Below are positions 55,581-64,000 of a stretch of 64,000 nt of DNA, piece by piece. Under the pieces are notes generated by a model. That model made no database searches. It was given only the letters and a program-made list of their open reading frames with translations, and was not told where the DNA came from. A program made the position numbers and the translations under genes. The stretch comes from VBDM01 sp963699535 (GTDB lineage: Bacteria; Pseudomonadota; Gammaproteobacteria; Burkholderiales; SG8-39). The stretch spans positions 1 to 64,000 of the forward strand of contig CAVOUJ010000037.1 of NCBI GenBank assembly GCA_963699535.1. The letters run 5' to 3'. Each line of letters starts with the position of its first letter. Positions within the stretch are counted from its first letter, which is position 1.

Positions 55581-55931
55581 TCAGGAACCTGCCGGGGCCG
55601 CACTCGTGCCGGTGCTCGGCGTATCGGCTTTCGATTCGCCCTTTGCGAGATCCTTGCCGCCGTCCTTTGCGGTCTCCTTGCTCCCGGTTTCCGCCTCCTT
55701 GCCGTCTGCTTTCGCCGTCTCCCCGCCCTTTGCTGCGGGCCTTGCGCCGGTGTTCCTGAAATCGGTCGCGTACCAGCCGCTCCCCTTCAGCTGGAATCCG
55801 GCCGCGCTCACCATCTTGGAGAAGGTCTTCTGACTGCACTTGGGGCAGACGCTCATCACCGGGTCGGTGAGCTTCTGGAGGAACTCCTTGCGGAATCCGC
55901 AGGATGTACAGTGGTACTCGTAAATCGGCAT
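55581..55931 (-). CDS. FmdB family zinc ribbon protein
   Basis: A 116-residue small protein. MPIYEYHCTSCG and VCPKCSQKTFSKM form a CxxC...CxxC zinc ribbon in the first 45 residues, followed by GFQLKGSGWYATDF. The last 55 residues are a low-complexity Lys/Glu/Gly/Ala tail. GGAGGG precedes the ATG. Regulatory role assumed for the family. The 234-bp gap to the divergent acyltransferase gene holds no feature beyond presumed promoters. Confidence 0.92.
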   Translation of the reverse strand: MPIYEYHCTSCGFRKEFLQKLTDPVMSVCPKCSQKTFSKMVSAAGFQLKGSGWYATDFRNTGARPAAKGGETAKADGKEAETGSKETAKDGGKDLAKGESKADTPSTGTSAAPAGS

Positions 55932-56168
55932 GACCCCTCCGAAGGAGCGGCGAATTATACTCTCAACTTGGGGGGGCCTCCGGCATGTTCAAGACCTCGC
56001 GCCCTCGGGGGAGGGATAACGCTTGTGTCACGCTCCGGCGGCGATCGTCTCGTTCGTATTCCGGGGACAAGGCTTGATGCGTTGTCCGGCGTTCTGGTGA
56101 AATGCCCTGGCACGAACTCGGCTCCACGATATAGGATGTTCTTTCATGCCACATAGGGAAATGCAGTG

Positions 56169-56969
56169 ATGACCCATGCCGTGCTGCGCGCCACCTATGG
56201 GTACCTCGTCGTCTATTCGGGGCTCCTCGTCTTCGCCCTCGGGTGTCTGATCTGGTCCTGCGTGGCGGCGCCACTCTGCCATCTCCTGCCCAGGGCCTGG
56301 GGAGTCTTGGTCGGCCGGCGCGTGACGAGCTACGGGTTCCGCTTGTACCTGTGGTGTCTCACGCTCACCGGAGCAGTGAGTTTCGACCTGCGCGCGCTGG
56401 ATGCGCTGCGCGACGCCGGACCTCTGGTCATCGCACCCAACCACCCCTGCCTTCTTGATGCGGTGATGATCGTCTCGCGCCTGCCCGACGTGGCCTGCGT
56501 GACGAAAGCCAAGCTCATCGACAGTCCTATTTTCGGGGCCTCGGCGCGCCTCGCCGGCTACATACGCAACGATGACTTTTTCGGCGGTGCGGCGCAGGCG
56601 GTCGAGACCCTCCGGGCCGGGAGTCAGCTCCTGGTTTTTCCTGAAGGCACCCGCACGAAGTGTCGGCCAATCGATCGTCTGAAAGGAGGAGCGGCCCTGG
56701 TCGCCAAGCGCTCCGGGGTTCCCATTCAGACAGTGCTCATCGAGACCGGGTCGCATTTTCTGTCCAAGGAGTGGCCCCTTCATCGCAGACCCTCCCTGCC
56801 GATCCGGTATCGAGTTCGCCTCGGAAGGCGTTTCACCCCCGGGAACGACTTGAGGGAGTCCCTTGCGGAAATGGAAACCTATTTCGCGTCCGAGCTCAGT
56901 AGTCGTAACGGCCAAAACGCCGACGATATCTCCGCGCACGTGCATGCCCCCGGCCTTGACCGGACCTGA
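56169..56969 (+). CDS. 1-acylglycerol-phosphate acyltransferase family protein (PlsC-type)
   Basis: A 266-residue membrane acyltransferase. The active site NHPCLLDAVMI is a His-x4-Asp motif and FPEGTRTK is the second motif. Two hydrophobic segments lie at the N-terminus (VYSGLLVFALGCLIW). In canonical aryl polyene clusters this domain is fused to a GT2; here the two are separate, with 6 bases between stop and start. Acyl donor likely the ACP encoded nearby. Confidence 0.87.
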   Translation: MTHAVLRATYGYLVVYSGLLVFALGCLIWSCVAAPLCHLLPRAWGVLVGRRVTSYGFRLYLWCLTLTGAVSFDLRALDALRDAGPLVIAPNHPCLLDAVMIVSRLPDVACVTKAKLIDSPIFGASARLAGYIRNDDFFGGAAQAVETLRAGSQLLVFPEGTRTKCRPIDRLKGGAALVAKRSGVPIQTVLIETGSHFLSKEWPLHRRPSLPIRYRVRLGRRFTPGNDLRESLAEMETYFASELSSRNGQNADDISAHVHAPGLDRT

Positions 56970-56975
56970 GAACCG

Positions 56976-57770
56976 ATGCAGGAAGCGTCGCGGACCCACG
57001 TTGTCCTGATCCCGAGCTACAACCCCGGAGCGCGGGTCTACGAAACAGTTCGGGCTGCACGGCGTTCCTGGAACCCGGTGTGGGTTGTGGTGGATGCGAG
57101 CACCGACGGCACCGCCCAGGGCTTAAGCGCGATGGCCGAGGCCGATCAAGGTCTGAAGGTGATCGTCCTGCACCAGAACAGCGGCAAGGGTGGGGCCGTG
57201 CTGCGCGGCATCGAGTTGGCGCAGGCAGCCGGATTCACGCACGCGCTTGTAATGGATTCCGACGGGCAGCACCCAAGCGCCCTGATCGGCGAGTTCATGG
57301 CGGCTTCCATGGCCGAGCCCTCGACCATGGTGCTGGGCGTCCCCGTTTTCGACGCGAGCGCACCGAATCTGCGCGTGAAAGGGCGCCGCGTGTCCAACTG
57401 GTGGGCGAACCTCGAAACGCTATGGACCGGAATCGGTGATTCGCTGTTCGGTTTCAGGGTGTATCCGATTGGGCCCCTGTGCAAGGTGATGCGACGGCAA
57501 CGCTGGATGCGCCGCTTCGATTTCGACCCGGAAGCGGCTGTGCGGATGTGCTGGCGCGGAGTCCGCATCGTCAACAAACCCGCGCCGGTCCGGTACTTCG
57601 ACCCCGACGAAGGCGGCGTCTCGCACTTCCACTACTGGCGCGACAATGCCCTGCTTACCTGGATGCACATCCGACTAATGGTTGGCTTCGCCCTGCGGCT
57701 CCCCGTGCTCGCGATCCGTCGGCTGAGAACGCCCCGACGAATGCAGGACCCGCCGATGCCGGCGGTCTGA
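56976..57770 (+). CDS. Glycosyltransferase family 2 protein
   Basis: A 264-residue GT-A fold enzyme. LIPSYNPG, DASTDGT, SGKGGAVLRGI and VMDSDGQHP (the DxD-like metal site) are in order, as in dolichol-phosphate-type GT2. A C-terminal hydrophobic stretch (LMVGFALRLPVLAI) would tie it to the membrane. It follows the acyltransferase by 6 bases and faces the KS gene. It probably glycosylates a lipid or aryl head group. Confidence 0.87.
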   Translation: MQEASRTHVVLIPSYNPGARVYETVRAARRSWNPVWVVVDASTDGTAQGLSAMAEADQGLKVIVLHQNSGKGGAVLRGIELAQAAGFTHALVMDSDGQHPSALIGEFMAASMAEPSTMVLGVPVFDASAPNLRVKGRRVSNWWANLETLWTGIGDSLFGFRVYPIGPLCKVMRRQRWMRRFDFDPEAAVRMCWRGVRIVNKPAPVRYFDPDEGGVSHFHYWRDNALLTWMHIRLMVGFALRLPVLAIRRLRTPRRMQDPPMPAV

Positions 57771-57786
57771 GCTTGCGGCCTTGCCT

Positions 57787-59037
57787 CTAGTGAACGGCGC
57801 GGAAAGCGAGAACCGAGTTGCTGCCGCCGAAAGCGAACGAGTTGGACAGCGCGGCTCTCAAGCTGCCGCGCAGGGGCCCTCCGGTGATATGGCGTACCCC
57901 GGCGCAACCGCGGTCCACGTCCTCGAGATGCGCGGTGGGCGGCGCTTTCTGTGAGGCGAGCGACAGGACCGTGACGATGGCCTCGATCACGCCGCTTGCC
58001 CCCAGCGTGTGCCCGTGCATCGATTTCGTGGCGCTCACGGCCACTTGTTCCGCGCGTGATCCAAAGACGCCGCGAATCGCCGTGATCTCGATCGGATCGC
58101 CTTCGCGCGTTGCCGTACCGTGCGCGTTGACGTAATCGATCTCGTCGGCCGTCAACCCTCCATCGTCGATCGCCATGCGCATCGCGCGCATTTGTCCGTC
58201 CGCGTTGGGTCGCACGAGATGACTGTGATCGCAAGTGCTGCCATACCCTGAGAATTCGGCGTAAATCCTGGCCCCGCGCTGAACCGCACAGTCCCAATCT
58301 TCGAGAATCATCGCGCCGGCCCCCTCGCCGAGCACCAGGCCCTGGCGGTCGGAATTGAACGGGCGGCAGGCGCGTGCCGCCGTCGTTTCGTCGCCTCCGG
58401 CAAGGACGCGCATCGCTTCCCATGCGCGCACGACGCCGTAGGACAGGGGCGCTTCGGAGCCCCCGACGACCATGAGCGTTGCCTCTCCGGAACGGATCTT
58501 CGCAAGAGCCTCACCGATCGCAACAGCCGACGAGGCACACGCGACGGAATACGTCACGCAGGTGGCACCGAGCCCGAGCTGGATCGAAACATGCGAGGCG
58601 GCTGCATTGCTCATCGCGAGCACGACCGAAAGCGGCGCCACGCGCTCGCGGGCGCGAGCGAGCAGTTCGATGTAGCCGTGCTCGAAGGTGAGATTGCCGC
58701 CCAGGGCCGTTCCCCAGGAAACCCCCCAATCGTTCCTCGGCGCATCCTTGGTATCGGGCAAGCCCGCGTCGCGCCACGCCGAAAGGGCCGCGGCCGTCCC
58801 GAGCTGGCTGTATCGGTCCATGGTGTAGGAAAGAGGCCCGCCAAGCACTGCGATGGGGTCGAAATCTCTGCAAACGACCGCCGGGACCACCAGCGGTTTG
58901 AGCCCATTGTCCTCGCGGGTGTACAGCCGGATAGCGGACTCCCCGCGCAACGACCGTTCGAAGAAGTCCGAGAGATCCCCTCCAAACGGATTGACGACTC
59001 CCAGGCCCGTGACGGCGACGCGCCGCGCGCCTGCCAT
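57787..59037 (-). CDS. Beta-ketoacyl-ACP synthase, FabF-type
   Basis: A 416-residue condensing enzyme. The nucleophile Cys167 lies in VACASS, His306 in NAHGTAT and His343 in SMHGHTLGAS, with Lys338 before it, so it is catalytically complete. It directly follows the ACP gene (stop and start adjacent), so acyl chains are extended on that ACP. No ketoreductase or dehydratase gene is near; these would come from the general fatty acid system. Confidence 0.92.
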   Translation of the reverse strand: MAGARRVAVTGLGVVNPFGGDLSDFFERSLRGESAIRLYTREDNGLKPLVVPAVVCRDFDPIAVLGGPLSYTMDRYSQLGTAAALSAWRDAGLPDTKDAPRNDWGVSWGTALGGNLTFEHGYIELLARARERVAPLSVVLAMSNAAASHVSIQLGLGATCVTYSVACASSAVAIGEALAKIRSGEATLMVVGGSEAPLSYGVVRAWEAMRVLAGGDETTAARACRPFNSDRQGLVLGEGAGAMILEDWDCAVQRGARIYAEFSGYGSTCDHSHLVRPNADGQMRAMRMAIDDGGLTADEIDYVNAHGTATREGDPIEITAIRGVFGSRAEQVAVSATKSMHGHTLGASGVIEAIVTVLSLASQKAPPTAHLEDVDRGCAGVRHITGGPLRGSLRAALSNSFAFGGSNSVLAFRAVH

Positions 59038-59283
59038 TCAGGCGCCCTTGCCTGTCTTGAGCGCCTCGATGACTCCCAGCAGGTCACCGACCGTCTTCGG
59101 CGGCGGAATGTCCTGCGGTATCTTGATACCGAGCTTGTCCTCGAACTCGAACAACAGCTCGAGCAGCATGAGGGAATCGATCTTGAGTTCCTCGAGCGAA
59201 GTCTCGGGCGTTACCTCGGGGAGATCGATATTCTTGTATTTCTGCAGAAATTCGCGCAATACAGCCAGGTTGTCTTGTTTCAT
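59038..59283 (-). CDS. Acyl carrier protein
   Basis: An 81-residue four-helix carrier. Ser37 in KIDSLMLLE is the phosphopantetheine site. The chain is acidic in helix II (ELLFEFEDKLGI). It is distinct from the housekeeping AcpP type and is coupled to the KS gene. MKQDNLAVLREF is preferred as start over a nine-residue extension. Confidence 0.92.
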   Translation of the reverse strand: MKQDNLAVLREFLQKYKNIDLPEVTPETSLEELKIDSLMLLELLFEFEDKLGIKIPQDIPPPKTVGDLLGVIEALKTGKGA

Positions 59284-59454
59284 GTCGCCCGAGAGTATCG
59301 AAGACTGCATGGTGCCGTCCCTGCTGCAATTGTCGCATCATTTCGGCGGGTCCAATAGGTGGCAGCGTAAGCCCGAGCAGCCCTCCCGCGGGCCGTCACG
59401 ACGGCCCCATGCGCCAGGGGCGAGAGAGGAATACCCGGGACAGCGACGGAAGAA

Positions 59455-59919
59455 CTAGAAGGGGATATCGTCTTCCATGTCGTCGAACTTGCCCGCCGGC
59501 TTCTTCGCTGACTTCCCCTCGCCGGCCATCGCCGGCTCCCGGGCCTCCTCGCCGCGGTCGCGCCCGCCCGTATCGCCGGCCCCCTGCCGGCTGCCGAGCA
59601 TCTGCATGCGGTCGGCGACGATCTCGGTCGTATAGCGCTCCTTGCCCTCCTTATCCTGCCATTTGCGCGTGCGCAGAGACCCCTCGACGTAGACCTGGGA
59701 GCCTTTCTTGAGGTACTCGCCCGCGATCTCCGCGAGCCGGCTGAAGAACACCACGCGGTGCCACTCTGTGCGTTCCTGCTTCTCGCCGCTCGTCTTGTCC
59801 TTCCACGTTTCCGTGGTGGCGACCGAGATGTTCGTGATCGCGCCTCCATCCGTGTTGTAGCGCGTTTCGGGGTCCCGCCCCAGGTTACCTACGAGAATGA
59901 CCTTGTTGACTGATGCCAT
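59455..59919 (-). CDS. ssb: Single-stranded DNA-binding protein
   Basis: A 154-residue SSB. The OB-fold begins ASVNKVILVGNLGRDPE, with WHRVVFFSRLAEIAGEYL in the middle; the disordered linker is Gly/Arg/Glu/Lys-rich and ends in the conserved acidic tip DDIPF. AAGGAGG precedes the ATG. uvrA lies nearby in the opposite direction, the common ssb/uvrA arrangement, but with a methyltransferase between. Confidence 0.97.
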   Translation of the reverse strand: MASVNKVILVGNLGRDPETRYNTDGGAITNISVATTETWKDKTSGEKQERTEWHRVVFFSRLAEIAGEYLKKGSQVYVEGSLRTRKWQDKEGKERYTTEIVADRMQMLGSRQGAGDTGGRDRGEEAREPAMAGEGKSAKKPAGKFDDMEDDIPF

Positions 59920-60059
59920 CGCTGCCCCTCCTTGAATGAATCCGTGACCGTCCGCCCGTCCAGCAGGATACACCCTTGGACGGGCGATCCCCCTTGCAGG
60001 TCCACTCCCGCCATAACGCAATCAGGGCAGGTTTCGACTACAAGGGCCAGAAGGCGAGA

Positions 60060-60809
60060 TCACCCTGCCTTGGTTGCGGAGTATTCGCTGAACACCTTCA
60101 TCACGACATGACGGACGGGCTCAACCAGGCCGACTTCCCTCATTACGCCGAGTATGGTCTCCGGCGGAACGCAGTTCTCGATCGTGTCCCAGTAGTATTC
60201 CATCAGTCTTTGTGCATCCGCGCTTCCGAGCAGCAATCGTGTGACCGTGGGCACGTAAGCCTTCATGTAGGCTTTCAGCAGGAGTTTGCCGAAGCGATTG
60301 CCGGGTCGGGTGATTTCCAGCAGCAGGATCTTGCCGCCCGGCTTCAATACGCGCTGATACTCCCTGAACAACGCCCTCAGATCGCTGACATGTCTGAGGG
60401 CGTAACCCATGGTCACCATGTCAAACTCGTTGTCCGGGAACGGCAACGCTTCCCCGAGGGCTTTTTGCACGTTTCTAACGCCATTTGCGCGTGCAACGTC
60501 GAGCATGCCCTGGCTGGGGTCGACGGCAACGACATGGCCGGTGCTGCCCACGATCTCTTGGGCCAGTAACGAGACGACGCCGGTACCGGCGCCTACATCG
60601 AGCACACGATTCCCCGCCGACAATCCGGCCCGCAGCAGGGCAGTCCTGCGATACCACCGCCCCGAGCCGAAACTCATGATGCTGTTGATCCTGTCGTAAT
60701 ACCTGGCCGAGGCGTCGAACATCTGGTCGATGCGGGCGCGTCGCGCGCCTTCGTCGGGGTAATAGTCCGTCAGCACGGGATGGGGCTTGACGCTGTCGTC
60801 GGGTTTCAT
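60060..60809 (-). CDS. UbiE/COQ5-family methyltransferase
   Basis: A 249-residue class I methyltransferase. ASARYYDRINSIMSFGSGRWYRR is close to the UbiE start signature (short: YYDRINSIMSFGSGRW), then VLDVGAGTGVVSLLA, VDPSQGML and LRHVSDLRALFREYQRVLKPGG (short: RVLKPGGKILLLEITRPG). The end (VFSEYSATKAG) differs from housekeeping UbiE. It may act on a quinone or an aryl product of the nearby lipid genes; not certain enough for a symbol. It replaces the MFS gene often found between ssb and uvrA. Confidence 0.8.
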   Translation of the reverse strand: MKPDDSVKPHPVLTDYYPDEGARRARIDQMFDASARYYDRINSIMSFGSGRWYRRTALLRAGLSAGNRVLDVGAGTGVVSLLAQEIVGSTGHVVAVDPSQGMLDVARANGVRNVQKALGEALPFPDNEFDMVTMGYALRHVSDLRALFREYQRVLKPGGKILLLEITRPGNRFGKLLLKAYMKAYVPTVTRLLLGSADAQRLMEYYWDTIENCVPPETILGVMREVGLVEPVRHVVMKVFSEYSATKAG

Positions 60810-60960
60810 GCGTATCGTGGAGGCCCGCTGGGTGAGTCTGGCGTAATGTACGGGAGCGCCCAACGATGATCAAGGCGAGCCTTACCCCGCGAGTTCAGGT
60901 AGCGGAAGAGTCTCGGAATTTCGTATAGTAGCGGGTTCTCCTTCTCTCTGACCGGTTTCG

Positions 60961-63797
60961 ATGGACCACATCCGCATCCGCGGCGCGCGCACGCACAATC
61001 TGAAGGACCTGAGTGTCGATCTGCCGCGCAACCGGCTGATCGTCATCACCGGCCTTTCCGGGTCGGGGAAGTCGTCGCTCGCCTTCGACACGCTGTACGC
61101 GGAGGGCCAGCGCCGCTACGTCGAGTCGCTATCGGCCTACGCGCGGCAGTTCCTGCAGTTGATGGAAAAGCCGGACGTCGATCTGATCGAGGGATTGTCC
61201 CCCGCGATCTCGATCGAGCAGAAGGCAACGAGCCACAATCCGCGCTCGACCGTCGGCACGATCACCGAGATCCACGACTATCTGCGTCTGCTCTACGCAC
61301 GAGTCGGCACGCCGTACTGCCCGGAGCACAGGAAGCTTCTCGAAGCCCAGTCGGTATCGCAGATGGTCGATCACGTGCTCGCGCTTCCCGAGGACACGAA
61401 GATCATGATCCTCGCGCCCATCGTGGCGAGCCGCAAGGGCGAGCAACACGAACTCATTGCCGAGCTGCGCGCTCAAGGGTTCGTGCGCCTGCGCGTGGAC
61501 GGAAAGGTTCATGAAATCGATTCGGTGCCCAGGCTGTCCCGGAACGTCAAGCACTCCGTGGACGTGGTGATCGACCGGCTGAAGGCGAGGCCGGATGCGA
61601 AGCAGCGCCTGGCGGAGTCCTTCGAAACGGCGCTCAGGCACGCCGACGGCCGGGCCCTGGTGCTCGAGATCGATTCGGGGCGCGAGCATCTGTTTTCGGC
61701 GCGCTTTGCCTGCCCGGCCTGCGACTATTCACTTCCCGAGCTGGAGCCGCGGCTGTTTTCGTTCAACAACCCCATGGGCGCCTGCCCGGGATGCGACGGC
61801 CTCGGCAGCATCAGTTTTTTCGATCCCAAGCGCGTGGTCGCGCATCCGGGCCATTCGCTCGCCTCGGGTGCGATCCGGGGCTGGGACCGGCGCAACCAGT
61901 TCTATTTCCAGATGCTAACGAGCCTCGCGGCTCACTTCAAATTCGACGTCGAGGCACCTTTCGAGAAACTACCCGGGGCAGTACAGGAGATCGTCCTCAA
62001 CGGCACGAAAGAGAAAATCGCCTTCTCCTACCTGACGGAGCGCGGCCGCACCGTCGTGAAGGAGCACGCCTTCGAGGGCATCCTTCCGAACCTCGAGCGG
62101 CGCTACAAGGAGACCGATTCGCTGATGGTGCGCGAGGAGCTCGCGAAGTATCTCAATAACAAACCCTGTCCGGACTGCGACGGCACGCGGCTCCGCGTCG
62201 AGGCCCGGCACGTCAAGGTGGCCGAAAAGGCCATCTACGAAGCGAGCGCAATGCCGCTCAAGCAGGGGCTGGAATTCTTCAGAGGGCTCAGGCTCGCCGG
62301 AGCAAGGCAGTCGATCGCAGAGAAGATCGTCAACGAGATCTCTGCGCGCCTTGCCTTTCTCAACAACGTGGGGCTCGACTACCTGTCGCTCGACCGGCCC
62401 GCGGACACGCTTTCGGGCGGCGAGGCGCAGCGGATTCGCCTCGCCAGCCAGATCGGATCCGGGCTTACCGGCGTGATGTACGTCCTGGACGAGCCGTCCA
62501 TCGGGCTGCACCAGAGGGACAACGGGCGTCTGCTCGCCGCGCTCAAGCACCTGCGCGATATCGGCAACACGGTGATTCTGGTCGAGCACGACGAGGAGGC
62601 CATCAACTCGGCCGACCACGTACTCGACATGGGTCCCGGGGCCGGCGAACACGGCGGCCGGGTCGTCGCCGAGGGGACTCCGGAGCAGATCCGCAACAGC
62701 CCCGCCTCGCTGACGGGCCAGTACCTTTCCGGCGCGCTCGAGATCGCCGTCCCCGGCAACCGCCGCCGCTTCGACAAGACGCGGGTCTTCAGGCTGCTCG
62801 GGGCGCGCGGGAACAACCTCAAAAGCATCGATCTCGTTCTGCCGGTGGGCCGGTTCGTGTGCGTGACCGGCGTCTCCGGTTCGGGCAAGTCGACGCTGAT
62901 CAACGACACGCTCTACTGCGCGGTCGCCCGCGAATTGAACGGATCGGCCGACGAGCCCGCAGCTCACGACGAGATCAAGGGACTGGAATTCTTCGACAAG
63001 GCGATCAGCGTCGATCAGAGCCCGATCGGGCGCACGCCGCGCTCCAACCCCGCGACCTACACGGCGCTCTTCACCCCGATCCGCGAGCTCTTCGCGGGCG
63101 TGCCCATGGCGCGCGAGCGCGGCTACGGTCCGGGCCGCTTCTCGTTCAACGTGAGGGGAGGGCGCTGCGAAGCCTGCCAGGGCGACGGCGTCATCAAGGT
63201 CGAGATGCATTTTCTTCCGGACATCTACGTGCCTTGCGACACCTGCCACGGCAAGCGCTACAACCGCGAGACTCTGGAAGTGCAGTACAAAGGGAAGAAC
63301 GTCCACGAAGTGCTGCAGATGACGGTGGAGTCCGCTTCGCAGTTCTTCAGCGCGGTGCCTGCGGTGGAGCGCAAGCTCCAGACCCTGGTCGAAGTGGGCC
63401 TGGGCTACATCCAGCTCGGCCAACCCGCGACCACGCTCTCCGGCGGCGAAGCGCAGCGGGTGAAGCTCTCGCTCGAGCTCTCCAAGCGCGACACCGGCCG
63501 CACCCTCTACATCCTGGACGAGCCGACCACCGGCCTTCACTTCAAGGACATCGACCTGCTGCTCTCGGTACTGCACCGCCTGCGCGACGCGGGCAACACC
63601 GTGGTCGTGATCGAGCACAACCTCGACGTGATCAAGACCGCCGACTGGGTAATCGATCTCGGGCCCGAGGGCGGAGACGGCGGCGGGCGCATCATCGCCC
63701 AGGGGACGCCCGGAAGAGGTCGCGGCCGTGGACAGCGAGCTTTACCGGCCGATACCTGCGCAACGTGCTGGGAAAGAAGGTCCGGCGCGCAGCGTAA
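60961..63797 (+). CDS. uvrA: Excinuclease ABC subunit A, frameshifted near C-terminus
   Basis: The damage-recognition ATPase of nucleotide excision repair, about 944 residues. GLSGSGKSSLAFDTLYAEGQRR and GVSGSGKSTLINDTLY are the two Walker A regions; zinc sites are CPACDYS...CPGCDG and CEACQGDG...CDTCHGKR; ABC signatures are LSGGEAQRIRLA and LSGGEAQRVKL. Two extra bases break only the last 30 codons, near 63711 and 63736; corrected it reads TPEEVAAVDSSFTGRYLRNVLG and stops at 63797. The span is 3n+2. Confidence 0.95.
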
Positions 63798-63824
63798 TCC
63801 CATTCGGCGGCTCTGAAACGCCTC

Positions 63825-63854
63825 TTGGACAAAGATTTCCGGACTGCGTAGAAT
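63825..63854 (+). promoter_or_regulatory. Sigma-70-like promoter before the amino acid receptor gene
   Basis: TTGGAC (63825-63830) and TAGAAT (63849-63854) are 18 bases apart, about 45 bases before the ATG at 63900. Both hexamers have a close match to consensus. It lies just after the uvrA stop. Confidence 0.55.
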
Positions 63855-63899
63855 CTTTTCACCTCGCAGCGGATACCTCCGATACAACGGGAGACTCAA

Positions 63900-64000
63900 A
63901 TGAGTAGAACGATGCAGTTCGTCTTTGCCGTCCTCGCCGGTTCGGCGCTCGCAGCACCCGTCGTCGCCCAGGAAGGCACGCTCAAGAAGATCAAGGACAG
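63900..64000 (+). CDS. Amino acid ABC transporter substrate-binding protein, start only
   Basis: The first 33 codons before the window ends. MSRTMQFVFAVLAGSALAAP is a signal peptide with cleavage near VVAQEG, followed by TLKKIKD, as in the family 3 glutamate/aspartate receptors (GltI-type). The rest lies outside the window, so the ligand class is only a likely guess. Confidence 0.7.
   Translation, partial: MSRTMQFVFAVLAGSALAAPVVAQEGTLKKIKD

Noticed and set aside
1..64000. CRISPR arrays, tRNA genes, insertion sequences and attachment sites
   Set aside because: None found on reading: no regularly spaced repeats, no T-loop-like sequence in a gap, and no transposase or integrase motif.

Overview
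The window reads as a chromosomal segment of a high-GC betaproteobacterium, most likely of the Burkholderiales or a close relative. The signs are two Bug-type (TctC) periplasmic receptors, a TAXI-TRAP uptake system, branched-chain amino acid (Liv) ABC genes, CoA-thioester catabolic genes, and a housekeeping neighbourhood (FmdB, DUF502, aspS, nudB, ybhP, clsB, ssb, uvrA) of the kind found in that class. I saw no rRNA, tRNA, insertion sequence, prophage or CRISPR array.

Layout. 1-6.4 kb is an acyl-CoA metabolism block: acyl-CoA ligase, class II aldolase, a FadB/FadJ-type bifunctional enzyme, a DUF3237 protein, an SDR and a PaaI-type thioesterase. 6.4-14.7 kb is mixed: a TPR protein, a divergent AraC regulator/methyltransferase pair, a binding protein without a signal peptide, a MgtC/DUF4010 membrane protein, an SDR, an RDD protein, a secreted repeat protein and a DUF2946-like protein. 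14.8-21.3 kb holds an acyl-CoA ligase with livG-livF, convergent with livM-livH and a LivK-like receptor. 21.3-29 kb holds a thioesterase, an aldehyde dehydrogenase, an amino-acid-type binding protein, a TAXI-TRAP-Bug transport operon and a cold-shock gene with clear promoter and terminator. 29-41.8 kb holds DoxX, a flavin monooxygenase, a b561-YceI-YceI-like unit, a ceramidase-like membrane protein, two Cys-rich-repeat periplasmic proteins around an FAH hydrolase and a ferredoxin/metallo-beta-lactamase fusion, an unusual EF-G paralogue, ClsB with YbhP, and a second cytochrome b. 42-48.4 kb holds an outer-membrane barrel, SRPBCC, NudB, a Rieske oxygenase, a PemK-type toxin pair, an alpha/beta-hydrolase-LuxR fusion and a second Bug receptor. 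48.6-64 kb holds barstar, aspS, an aryl-polyene-like set of lipid genes (MMPL, LolA-like, two acyltransferases, GT2, KS, ACP) wrapped around DUF502/FmdB, then ssb, a UbiE-type methyltransferase, uvrA and the start of an amino acid receptor gene.

The most interesting locus is the split aryl-polyene-like cluster at 50.9-59.3 kb. It has export, acyl transfer, glycosyl transfer, KS and ACP parts but none of the dehydratase, ketoreductase, ammonia-lyase or ligase genes of canonical clusters.

A caution: about 30 reading-frame breaks occur in 18 otherwise well-conserved genes, nearly all between 0.5 and 40 kb. Almost every one is restored by removing a single base. This looks like insertion-biased sequence error rather than gene decay, so broken genes are listed here as frameshifted CDS over their full reconstructed span.
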